Below, piece by piece: positions 9,401-13,676 of a DNA stretch of 13,676 nucleotides. Both the position numbers and the translations under genes were made by a program. This DNA comes from Ignavibacteria bacterium UBA6906 (lineage in GTDB: Bacteria; Bacteroidota; Ignavibacteria; UBA10030; UBA6906), in NCBI GenBank assembly GCA_002451155.1, contig DKBG01000303.1:1-13676 (forward strand), in the 5' to 3' direction. Below the pieces are notes generated by a model. That model was not told the origin of the DNA, ran no database searches, and saw nothing but the letters and a program-made list of their open reading frames with translations. Each line of letters opens with the position of its first letter. Position 1 is the first letter of the stretch.

Positions 9401-9815
9401 AGTGTCTGTAGCGGACGAACATCTGTCGGGACGGAAGGTACCGGTTCAGGCCTCCTGCAAACGTCCCAACCCAGAGCGTCCCGGCAGTGTCTTCGATAAG
9501 TGTCCGGATCTCATTATGGCTGAGGCTGTGGATGTCCATCGGGTCGTTTCGAAGGACTCTGAACGTATACCCATCGTACATGTTCAGCCCGTCCTCCGTC
9601 GCCATCCAGAGGAACCCTTGTCGATCCTGGATGATTCCCTCCACAATGCTCTGTGAGAGTCCTTCGCGCAGAGTCATTCGTTCAAATGTAAGCCGGTCGT
9701 GTTGGGCGCTTGCGGGGAGCAGGATCCACGAAAGGAGGGCGAGAATGCTGCCTGCCCGGCGGACAGAATGCGGCGGGATGCGCTCCATCGATCCAGAGGT
9801 CCGGATGAGATTCAT
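6495..9815 (-). CDS. Two-component-type propeller / Y_Y_Y / TM / SpoIIE (PP2C) sensor serine phosphatase, 1106 aa
   Basis: A signal peptide or anchor lies at about 20-37 (core ILALLSWILLPASA). Fourteen propeller repeats follow, with the L/I-W-x-G-T-x-G-G-L-N-R motif starting near 69, 114, 162, 214, 266, 318, 366, 414, 462, 510, 561, 609, 653 and 698. That number fits two seven-bladed propellers. A Y_Y_Y domain spans about 735-828, a membrane helix spans about 834-853, and a SpoIIE-type PP2C domain spans about 865-1106. Phosphatase landmarks are PANEVGGDFFD (896-906), GDVSGKAM (920-927), FQTDGIVEAQN (1038-1048) and QHDDMS (1093-1098). Candidate metal-binding aspartates are 903, 921, 1041, 1095 and 1096. 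In Bacteroidota this kind of periplasmic part normally feeds a histidine kinase and AraC-type regulator and often senses glycans. Here the output is a serine phosphatase, which usually acts on anti-anti-sigma (STAS) proteins. The start is uncertain. No Shine-Dalgarno precedes 9815, but its ATG overlaps a possible upstream stop (ATGA). The ATG at 9788 would give a more normal signal-peptide length. Confidence 0.9.
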   Translation of the reverse strand: MNLIRTSGSMERIPPHSVRRAGSILALLSWILLPASAQHDRLTFERMTLREGLSQSIVEGIIQDRQGFLWMATEDGLNMYDGYTFRVLRNDPMDIHSLSHNEIRTLIEDTAGTLWVGTFAGGLNRYLPSRQMFVRYRHSPDDSTSISNDIITAICQDRDGTIWVGTSRGLNRVVLTPGTDTTARFIRYHQDPSDPSGLGNDTIRSLLQDHDGTLWVGTNGGLYCLAADALNDPGPRFRSYRHDPSDRTSLSNSVVRSLYEDRSGTLWVGTDEGLNRAIRRDGSSRNLSFRHYVHDPENPRSLSSNEVYVMFEDSSGSFWVGTNGGGLNLFDRTGETFQRYIHDPRDPSSLSYNEIRSLFQDRSGLLWVGTYGGGVNKVDTRRKPFVHYRADPETSNSLNQEIVWSIFEDSEGILWLGTHGGGLNRFDRKRNQFTFYRSTPANPRTLSSDIVRNVLGDGTGAIWVGTNGGGVCRLDPRTGLFTRFLHDNADSGSISHNEIRALYLDREGLLWIGTYGGGLDRIDPSRWREGRFSHFRHSPRDSTSISSDFVRALYEDRSGFLWVGTHGGGLNRFDHGTGIFTRFSAEPLQPGGLSNNFVFCVYQDSSGVIWIATWGGGLNRYDPASGLFSWYGEKDGLPGDAIYGILEDSRRNLWLSSNNGICKFNPRETTFRNYAVRDGLQEREFNAGAYFKSRSGEMFFGGINGFNAFVPEKIRDNPYIPPIALTAFRKLNEPVDFGQPLAYIREISLSHRDYFFSFEFAALDYTSPEENLYAYMMEGLDEGWIRTTSSNRHATYTTLPAGSYTFRVIGSNSDGVWNRTGTRVTVIIQPPFWRTWGFLLFTVAALCLLALTVYRRRLRAVRMRAELHAAHEAQMTIMPHEDPRVPGLDVSGICIPANEVGGDFFDYFADEERPFGIMVGDVSGKAMRGAMTAVLASGIINTELTAGRPINECLERTNRLLFRKTDRDVFTAACIAVIDRENSRLGFANAGLNKPLLLSGQTVVSLDPEGSTHPLGMTEHTTYAVREVTVSPGDVLLFQTDGIVEAQNRSRDLYGEERLVTLLRSLDTANLSARAIRDAVLDDVRSFTSSVPQHDDMSIVVVKLLT
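7838..9611 (-). repeat. Tandem propeller-blade repeats within the sensor phosphatase gene
   Basis: Blade motifs of the form LWVGTxGGGLNRFD recur every 44-52 residues, most often 48 (144 bp), from residue 69 to 653; a weaker fourteenth copy (MFFGGINGFNAFV) lies near 698, outside this span. The DNA is repetitive too. On the + strand, words like GACCCAGAG or CATCCAGAG recur at about 144-156-bp spacing (near 8128, 8278, 8713, 9014 and 9170, for example), because they encode the LWVGT core. Each unit usually continues with an N-E-I-R-S-L/D-R-S-G segment. This is an internal protein repeat and not a separate genetic element. Near-identical middle units could support loss or gain of blades by recombination. 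Confidence 0.9.
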
Positions 9816-9988
9816 TGGCGGATGCGGAGAAGGATGTCCCGCAGGGGATTCACTTCCCCTTCAGTGATACGGAAGTTGGGCCGATCTGTCCCGTTTGCCG
9901 TCGTGGAGATGACGGGCTGCCGGGCATGGGGTGGCGCGGGGCCGATCAGGTCTGCACTTCTACAATGAAGGGAGCTTTTGGTACGATT
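9812..9988 (-). CDS. Possible small or frameshifted ORF overlapping the sensor-phosphatase start (doubtful)
   Basis: This frame is open for 58 codons after an in-frame stop at 9989-9991 and ends in TGA at 9812-9814, which overlaps the sensor gene's ATG as ATGA. Its last part reads like protein (segments PNFRITEGEV and LRDILLRIRQ). There is no ATG, TTG or early GTG start in the frame. The only GTG, at 9853, would give just 13 residues and has its AAGGGG too close for a normal ribosome site. It could be the tail of a gene whose beginning is the other small frame at 9960-10103, separated by a +1 shift or a sequence error, or a short coupling leader. Open frames of this length also arise by chance in GC-rich DNA, so the call rests mainly on the ATGA overlap. 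Confidence 0.2.
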   Translation of the reverse strand, partial: NRTKSSLHCRSADLIGPAPPHARQPVISTTANGTDRPNFRITEGEVNPLRDILLRIRQ

Positions 9989-10103
9989 TCAACACCTGAT
10001 CGAGGATTTCAGATCTGGCAGATCCACGCTGGCGGCTGGTATTGGCGTTCTTGGAGCAGCGTCCCGGAACGGTACGCACCGCAAGAGTGAATCGGTGCGA
10101 CAT
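9960..10103 (-). CDS. Possible 47-aa ORF just after the membrane phosphatase gene (doubtful)
   Basis: An ATG at 10101-10103, 17 bp after the stop of the upstream phosphatase gene, opens 47 codons ending in TAG at 9960-9962. The first half is basic (MSHRFTLAVRTVPGRCSK). The end is an amphipathic stretch, SEILDQVLKSYQKLPSL. No Shine-Dalgarno is visible. The frame overlaps the small frame at 9812-9988 by 29 bp, and a +1 shift in the overlap would give one protein of roughly 92 residues ending exactly at the sensor gene start. I recognise no family, and it may be noncoding. Confidence 0.2.
   Translation of the reverse strand: MSHRFTLAVRTVPGRCSKNANTSRQRGSARSEILDQVLKSYQKLPSL
10012..10024. promoter_or_regulatory. 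13-bp palindrome, operator-like
   Basis: GATCTG-G-CAGATC is a perfect 6+1+6 palindrome in the spacer about 200 bp upstream of the sensor phosphatase start. A dyad of this size could bind a dimeric regulator, but no second copy upstream of another gene in the window supports that, and it could occur by chance. Confidence 0.15.
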
Positions 10104-10120
10104 TGAACAGGATCTGGCGG

Positions 10121-11218
10121 TCATCCCTGTTTGTGCAGAATCGCCAGCGAGAGGTCGTCCTTTCCGCGCGCGTCTCCGACAAATCTATCGACTTCGGCCA
10201 CGATTCGTTCGCCCAGCTCCCGGGCGGATGAAGCGGCGAAGTGTCCGCAGAGGTTTTTCAGCCGCTCTGGCCCGAAAAACTGGCTCGACTCATTCTGTGC
10301 TTCGGTTACGCCATCGGAATACGCGATGAGGTACTCGCCCGCGGCCAGGGTTACCTCTTCATCGGCGTATTCGGATTTCAGTGCGAGTCCAAGGGCGGTG
10401 TTCCCCTTGGGAAGTTCAGAGACCCCTGAGGATCTGAGGAGAAGGGGAGGGATATGCCCGGCGTTGACGTATCGTACGGTTCCTGTTGACCCGGTGATCC
10501 TTGCGAAGAAGAGAGACGCGAATTTGGACGGCATCCCGTCCCTGATCAGGATTTCATTCATCTTTGAAGAGAGCCGGGAGAGGGAATCGAAGTCGGGCGC
10601 AAGAGCACGTAGGGTCGACTGGATCTTTACCATAAAGAGGGCGGCCCCCAGCCCTTTTCCCGCCACGTCCCCGAGGGCAATTCCGAACGTTGCACGCCCG
10701 AGAGATACGAAATCCACCAGGTCGCCGCCCACTTCATTGGCAGGTCGCGTGAAGAGCCAGATGTCCCACCCCGGCGCTGACGGAGAGTAAGGCGGTGCCA
10801 TCGAACGCTGGACGGCGCGGCCGGATTCAAGTTCTGCATGAGCAACCAGCTTGTCTTTGAGTTCGAGCACAAGCACAAACAGGATGAGAATCAGGCCGAA
10901 TGTCCGGTAGTGAAGATTTACTGAATAGTAGCCCTCCCCGGACACGGAGATATTTCCCGCGTAGATAAGGACAATTCCCGCGATCAAGAGGAGACGTCTC
11001 ACCGGAGTGAGGCGAAGGAAGGCTTTCTTCAGGATCCACCAGGAGAGGACGAACCACCGCGCGATCTTCCCCTTCTTCATGAGCCGTTCCCGATCTTCCT
11101 CATCAAGGTAGAAATCTCGAATTGCCTGAAATTCCCCCTTCACGCGATCAAAGAACCCCCCTTCCCGGAAATCGTCCCGCAAAGTGCCAAAAATTCCCTG
11201 GTTCTTGCTTGTTGACAT
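10121..11218 (-). CDS. Membrane-anchored SpoIIE-type (PP2C) serine phosphatase, 365 aa
   Basis: Residues 1-70 are charged and helical with no known domain. Two membrane helices follow (about 74-90 and 106-120), joined by only about 15 residues, so the protein is a hairpin anchor with both ends probably cytoplasmic and almost no periplasmic sensor. A short linker with the usual AVQRSMAP element (135-142) leads to the phosphatase domain (about 150-363). Its landmarks are PANEVGGDLVD (159-169), LGDVAGKGLGAALFM (182-196), NAGHIPPLLL (252-261), AYSDGVTEAQN (299-309) and GKDDLSLAI (352-360). The candidate metal-binding aspartates 166, 184, 302, 354 and 355 are all present, so activity is likely. 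The expected substrate class is a phosphorylated STAS-type regulator, but none is encoded here. I chose the ATG at 11216-11218 because AAGGAAG (11228-11234) sits 9 nt upstream. The longer reading to 11383 adds a compositionally odd 55-residue extension without such a site. It lies upstream of the sensor phosphatase on the same strand. Confidence 0.9.
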   Translation of the reverse strand: MSTSKNQGIFGTLRDDFREGGFFDRVKGEFQAIRDFYLDEEDRERLMKKGKIARWFVLSWWILKKAFLRLTPVRRLLLIAGIVLIYAGNISVSGEGYYSVNLHYRTFGLILILFVLVLELKDKLVAHAELESGRAVQRSMAPPYSPSAPGWDIWLFTRPANEVGGDLVDFVSLGRATFGIALGDVAGKGLGAALFMVKIQSTLRALAPDFDSLSRLSSKMNEILIRDGMPSKFASLFFARITGSTGTVRYVNAGHIPPLLLRSSGVSELPKGNTALGLALKSEYADEEVTLAAGEYLIAYSDGVTEAQNESSQFFGPERLKNLCGHFAASSARELGERIVAEVDRFVGDARGKDDLSLAILHKQG

Positions 11219-11227
11219 AGGGTATGT

Positions 11228-11234
11228 CTTCCTT
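11228..11234 (-). promoter_or_regulatory. Ribosome binding site fixing the start of the membrane phosphatase
   Basis: On the - strand AAGGAAG lies 9 nt before the ATG at 11216-11218. It decides between this start and the 55-codon longer frame beginning at 11383. Confidence 0.7.
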
Positions 11235-11306
11235 CTTTGCCTTGTTCTCTCCTCATGTATACCCCAGCCGTGCGGCTTTGTTGCGTCCTTTTTGCATGCA
11301 GATAAT

Positions 11307-11334
11307 CCCCATGCCCCACATCTGGGGGAAGGGG
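11307..11334. promoter_or_regulatory. Two-tier inverted repeat in the divergent intergenic region
   Basis: An inner stem CCCCA/TGGGG (11314-11318 with 11323-11327) closes a four-base loop. An outer stem CCCC/GGGG (11307-11310 with 11331-11334) is separated from it by a symmetrical 3x3 internal loop. It lies about 90 bp upstream of the membrane phosphatase start and about 60 bp from the opposing promoter, so it could be a leader-RNA hairpin or a protein-binding dyad. There is no run of T after it on either strand, so it is not an ordinary terminator. Confidence 0.35.
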
Positions 11335-11395
11335 TTGAGGGATGGGATTCCTCATAGCCAGTGAACGGAAGTGGAGAGTGCAAAGGGAACCATAC

Positions 11396-11424
11396 TTGAC
11401 AGTAGGCTGTTATAGAGGTAGATT
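11396..11424 (+). promoter_or_regulatory. Sigma70-like promoter for the small secreted protein gene
   Basis: A perfect -35 box, TTGACA (11396-11401), is followed after exactly 17 bp by TAGATT (11419-11424), a 4-of-6 match to the -10 consensus. Transcription would begin near 11431 and leave a leader of about 75 nt before the ATG at 11507. The leader contains AAGGGA at 11493-11498, a good ribosome site 8 nt before the start. Confidence 0.6.
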
Positions 11425-11506
11425 AAAAAGCTTCATATGACGGACGCTACACATTGGTTATTCTTCCATCTCATTCCTCACTATACACTCAAAAGGGAAA
11501 ATACAC

Positions 11507-11977
11507 ATGAACATCATGCGGACTGCAATAGTCATGGTGGCTGGCCTGGTGGCCACGCAGGCGCTTGCACAGGAAACCTCGGTTGAATCGATGATCGAGA
11601 TGATCCGGACCGATTTGCGCGCGCAGAAGAAGGTGATTGTCGAAAAGGCGATGAATTTCACAGAGAAGGAAGCGAACCAGTTCTGGCCCTTCTACAGGGA
11701 ATATGAGGGAGAAGTAAGCAAGCTTGGCGACAAGAGAGTTGCGATTCTGAAAGACTACGCGGCCAACTACGAGAAAATTGACGACAAGAAAGCCGATGAA
11801 CTTGTGAAACAGACAATCGACTTGCAGGGGAAGCGAACCAGTCTAATGGAGAAATATTACAAGAAGGCTTCGAAGTTTCTTGGCATGAAGCGCGCCGCGC
11901 AATGGATTCAGGTGGAGAATCAGATTAACGCTCTCTTTGACGCGAAAATGGCGTCCGAGACTCCTCTCCTGAAGTAG
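11507..11977 (+). CDS. Small secreted helical protein, Spy/CpxP-like, 156 aa
   Basis: Residues 1-22 form a signal peptide with a clear ALA-Q cleavage context. The mature part of about 134 residues is highly charged and predicted helical throughout. It has the pattern FTEKEANQFWPFYREYEGEV (51-70), a Lys/Asp-rich middle, and an ENQINALFDAKMA segment near the C-terminus (about 137-149). The alternation of helix-forming Lys/Glu runs with a 'TEKEANQFWPFY' type turn resembles the periplasmic Spy/CpxP/LTXXQ class of small chaperone-like or stress-sensing proteins. That relation is inferred from length, export signal and composition, not from a confirmed motif. It has its own promoter and terminator, so it is a single-gene transcript. 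It is divergent from the phosphatase cluster and convergent with the large envelope protein gene. A role in envelope stress or folding is plausible but unproven. Confidence 0.75.
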   Translation: MNIMRTAIVMVAGLVATQALAQETSVESMIEMIRTDLRAQKKVIVEKAMNFTEKEANQFWPFYREYEGEVSKLGDKRVAILKDYAANYEKIDDKKADELVKQTIDLQGKRTSLMEKYYKKASKFLGMKRAAQWIQVENQINALFDAKMASETPLLK

Positions 11978-11999
11978 ACTCTCAGGTCTCTGTTTCACC

Positions 12000-12035
12000 A
12001 AAAGGCTCCCCCGGAGGGGAGCCTTTTGTGTTTTT
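12000..12035 (+). terminator. Rho-independent terminator
   Basis: A perfect 12-bp stem (AAAAGGCTCCCC, 12000-12011, with GGGGAGCCTTTT, 12016-12027) closes a CGGA tetraloop and is followed by GTGTTTTT. It lies 22 bp after the stop of the small secreted protein gene. It also sits 30 bp beyond the stop of the convergent gene on the - strand. Read that way, the stem ends in TTTT but lacks a longer T tract, so termination from that side is possible but weaker. Confidence 0.93.
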
Positions 12036-12056
12036 ACACGAGCCCGGCGATTCCGG

Positions 12057-13676
12057 TCACCTTCTTTTTCCACCGGCCCTTGAAGGGGCTGCTCCTCCGC
12101 TTTTCTGCCGATAATCCTGCTGTCTCTGCGCTCCACGCTGCCGGGAGTTGGCGTCGCGGTCGAGCCGAGGCTGGGTGGCCGGTGGAGAGGGCCTGGCCTG
12201 GGGCTGAGCTTGCCGCGTCTGAGGAGTCGCAGGCCGTCCCTCTGGTTGTGCGGGCTTCGTTCCAGGTCTGGCTTCGGGAGTGGCCGGTCGGGCCGTTGGC
12301 GTTGTGGGCTTTGTCCACGTGTTACCCTGGCGCTGCTGCCACTGCCCTGAATTGTCCCGCCGAAAGACGTTTCCATCCCGATCCACATAGACGTTATTGG
12401 TGCCTCCCCGTGTTGCCTTCGGCCGCTGGTTCGCAGGGAGTGTGTTGATGTTCGTGTTTCGGCTCCGATTGCCTGACCGACCATAGATATTCGAATTCGC
12501 CGGCGTACGTCCCCCTGAAGCATATGGTGTAGGTCTGGGGGGAGGTGGTCTGTACCCGGGGCGGTATCCAGGAGGAGGAGGTCTGTAGCCGCCGGGTCCA
12601 TACCATCCGCCTCCGTAATAGGGTGGGCGATAGTATGGCGGGCGGTAGTGGGAATGGAAATGGACGCCGTAGGAGACGTATCCGGCGCTCCATCCGAACG
12701 TGAACCCCCAGCCAGACCAGGGGTTATAATGTACTCCGAACCCATACGTAACTGGCCTGGGATAATAGTACGCTCCGTACCAGGGCGGATAGTGCCATCC
12801 CGTGCCATATACGATCGTCGGTCCGTACACGTAGCATCCGGTATACCCGGGCAGGTACCCGACATACACAACGCTCGGAGTGGCATCATAGACATAGACA
12901 TATTTCGTGTTGTACGTCGGCGACGAGGGGGGCTGCGAGTACACTTCGTCCGGGACGTTCGTGCAAATCATCCATGGTCCCTTCGGTCCCGGCGCATCGT
13001 ACCAGACAGCCTGGTGGCAGCAATAGTAGCGGCCCTTGATCAATAACACCGAATACTCGGTGTTGGCAGCATAGAGCATCTCTGTGCCCTTGATCGGTTC
13101 GAACTTTGGCTCGCCATCGTAGAAGACGGTGAGGGACGAATCGGTTCTATTGACTGCGGAAGTCTGGGGAATGCTTGCATCGAGAACTGCGTCCCTGGAT
13201 TCGGTTGTTCCCGCGACAAATGTGCGGACATCTCCGAGATCCGATTTCGACGGGATTTTTGAGAAATCCGCCGGAAGGGAGTCGGAGTGAACATACACCC
13301 ATCCTCCAGAAAGGGAGCCGCTTCGATACCACCTCCCCGCCGCGAGGATGAAGTAGTCCTGGGAATTGATATCCATGATCACTGTTCTGTCGGTGTTCTT
13401 CACGTACAGCAAGTTTGTGCCGGTCACGGGGGTGAAGTTCGGCTTCCCTTCCGTGACGATTAACTCCGTGGGCTCCATGCTCACGACTACTCGAGGATGC
13501 GCTTTCGCGGCGTCTGACCTGGAAGAGGAGGTGTCCGGCGGTGCGCTGGAGATGATCTCCTGTGGCGGATTCCCATCCGGCGCGTACGGACCTTTGACGT
13601 CCGGGGATGAGACCCAGTGTGATCCGTCCGTAAGATAGTATTTCTTCGTCCGCGTGGAATAGAGAAGCGCGACTGG
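12057..13676 (-). CDS. Large repeat-containing Tyr/Gly/Pro-rich envelope protein (5' truncated by window edge)
   Basis: The frame is open to the right edge and gives 539 residues. The GTG at 13484 is only an internal codon, because 64 further in-frame residues lie upstream and continue the same domain pattern. At least two, probably three, copies of a module of roughly 60 residues are visible. The clearest are at about 78-135 (FTPVTGTNLLYVKNT...GRWYR) and about 191-240 (FEPIKGTEMLYAANT...AVWYD), and a partial copy lies at 4-34 (LLYSTRTKKYYLTDG). They share P-x-F-x-P-x-x-G-T-x-x-L-Y-x-x-N-T and an aromatic turn. Residues about 255-390 are Tyr/Gly/Pro/Trp-rich (WHYPPWYGAYYYPRP). A VYVDRDGNVFRRD motif lies at about 429-441, followed by a Pro/Ala/Thr/Gln tail and an Arg-rich end containing RQRGAQRQQ. 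Proteins of this layout are often labelled 'carbohydrate-binding family V/XII', but the function is unknown. The unseen N-terminus probably carries the export signal. It converges on the small secreted protein gene. Confidence 0.75.
   Translation of the reverse strand, partial: PVALLYSTRTKKYYLTDGSHWVSSPDVKGPYAPDGNPPQEIISSAPPDTSSSRSDAAKAHPRVVVSMEPTELIVTEGKPNFTPVTGTNLLYVKNTDRTVIMDINSQDYFILAAGRWYRSGSLSGGWVYVHSDSLPADFSKIPSKSDLGDVRTFVAGTTESRDAVLDASIPQTSAVNRTDSSLTVFYDGEPKFEPIKGTEMLYAANTEYSVLLIKGRYYCCHQAVWYDAPGPKGPWMICTNVPDEVYSQPPSSPTYNTKYVYVYDATPSVVYVGYLPGYTGCYVYGPTIVYGTGWHYPPWYGAYYYPRPVTYGFGVHYNPWSGWGFTFGWSAGYVSYGVHFHSHYRPPYYRPPYYGGGWYGPGGYRPPPPGYRPGYRPPPPRPTPYASGGRTPANSNIYGRSGNRSRNTNINTLPANQRPKATRGGTNNVYVDRDGNVFRRDNSGQWQQRQGNTWTKPTTPTARPATPEARPGTKPAQPEGRPATPQTRQAQPQARPSPPATQPRLDRDANSRQRGAQRQQDYRQKSGGAAPSRAGGKRR

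Larger units (their letters stand above)
9816..10120. other. 305-bp spacer between the two phosphatase genes
   Basis: No confidently assignable gene lies in this stretch. It holds two overlapping small open frames on the - strand (listed separately), a 13-bp palindrome at 10012-10024, a 6-bp-stem inverted repeat at 9843-9860 (AGGGGA / TCCCCT, six-base loop) about 28 bp upstream of the 9815 start, and a 7-bp-stem inverted repeat at 10075-10099 just after the upstream phosphatase stop. A - strand TTGAAA at 9987-9992 is a possible -35 box, but the best -10 at proper spacing matches poorly, so I do not call a promoter. The 305-bp length is large compared with the 16-bp gap downstream, so separate regulation of the large sensor gene is possible. 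Confidence 0.5.
11219..11395. other. Divergent intergenic region, - strand leader of the membrane phosphatase gene
   Basis: Together with the promoter and leader at 11396-11506 this forms a 288-bp divergent gap. On the - strand I see the ribosome site but no convincing -35/-10 pair. A TATACA lies near 11255 on the - strand, but nothing like a -35 box sits 17 bp before it. The most structured element is the inverted repeat at 11307-11334, listed separately. Confidence 0.5.

Noticed and set aside
8100..9611. Regularly spaced repeats on the + strand resembling an array of direct repeats
   Set aside because: The spacing of about 144 bp and the encoded LWVGT motifs show protein-blade repeats. The intervening sequence is conserved coding sequence, not unique CRISPR spacers.
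9815..10090. A 91-codon + strand open frame in the phosphatase spacer, with an internal ATG at 9965
   Set aside because: It would start with TTG, no ribosome site precedes either start, and the peptide resembles nothing I know.
10075..10099. Inverted repeat CGCACCG / CGGTGCG after the membrane phosphatase stop, considered as a terminator
   Set aside because: The loop is 11 nt and no T run follows on the - strand, so evidence for termination is insufficient.
11219..11383. A 55-codon N-terminal extension of the membrane phosphatase
   Set aside because: The extension is Pro/Ser/Cys-rich, unlike the rest of the protein, and has no ribosome site, while AAGGAAG lies 9 nt before the internal ATG at 11218.
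13482..13484. GTG as the true start of the large envelope protein
   Set aside because: The frame stays open to the window edge and the upstream residues continue the same repeat-module pattern (LLYSTRTKKYYLTDG), so the GTG is internal.
1..13676. Insertion sequences, integrase, tRNA or rRNA genes
   Set aside because: No transposase-like protein, terminal inverted repeats, tRNA-like cloverleaf or rRNA signature was seen on either strand.

Overview
The window is 13.7 kb of GC-rich bacterial DNA, nearly all coding. I see no mobile element, tRNA, rRNA or CRISPR array. The best taxonomic clue is the 1106-residue protein at 6495-9815, which combines two-component-type propeller repeats with a Y_Y_Y domain. 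That architecture is most common in the Bacteroidota and their relatives. Several genes nevertheless have clear Shine-Dalgarno sites (AAGGAAG before 11218, AAGGGA before 11507, AGGGGGG before 123), which is unlike typical Bacteroidia. The GC content is also high for that group. My best guess is a GC-rich member of the wider FCB group, for example an Ignavibacteria- or Chlorobi-like lineage. This is an inference from gene content only.

Region 1 (1-4921, + strand) is the downstream part of a tightly coupled operon. An unidentified gene truncated at the left edge overlaps the next gene by ATGA. That gene encodes a heparinase II/III-like protein (123-2504), which overlaps a six-hairpin glycosidase-like protein (2501-4921) by GTGA. 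Neither enzyme shows a signal peptide, so polysaccharide or oligosaccharide processing inside the cell, or as part of a polysaccharide pathway, is more likely than secretion as free enzymes.

Region 2 (4973-11218, - strand) reads from right to left. It holds a membrane-anchored SpoIIE-type (PP2C) phosphatase (10121-11218), a 305-bp spacer with two overlapping small open frames, a large propeller/Y_Y_Y/TM/SpoIIE sensor phosphatase (6495-9815) and, 16 bp further on, a secreted M14 zinc carboxypeptidase (4973-6478). The theme is outside-in signalling. A 14-blade periplasmic propeller is joined directly to a cytoplasmic serine phosphatase instead of the usual histidine kinase and DNA-binding output, and a second phosphatase lies upstream. 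No anti-sigma kinase, STAS protein or sigma factor is visible here, so the target of these phosphatases is unknown.

Region 3 (11219-13676) is envelope-related. A sigma70-like promoter at 11396-11424 drives a small secreted helical protein resembling the Spy/CpxP class (11507-11977), which ends at a perfect 12-bp-stem terminator (12000-12027). Convergent to it is a large repeat-containing, Tyr/Gly/Pro-rich protein whose N-terminus lies beyond the right edge (12057-13676).

The strongest candidates for something unusual are the propeller-to-SpoIIE fusion with its partner phosphatase, the signal-peptide-less lyase/glycosidase pair, and the possible small coupled gene in the spacer between the two phosphatases.
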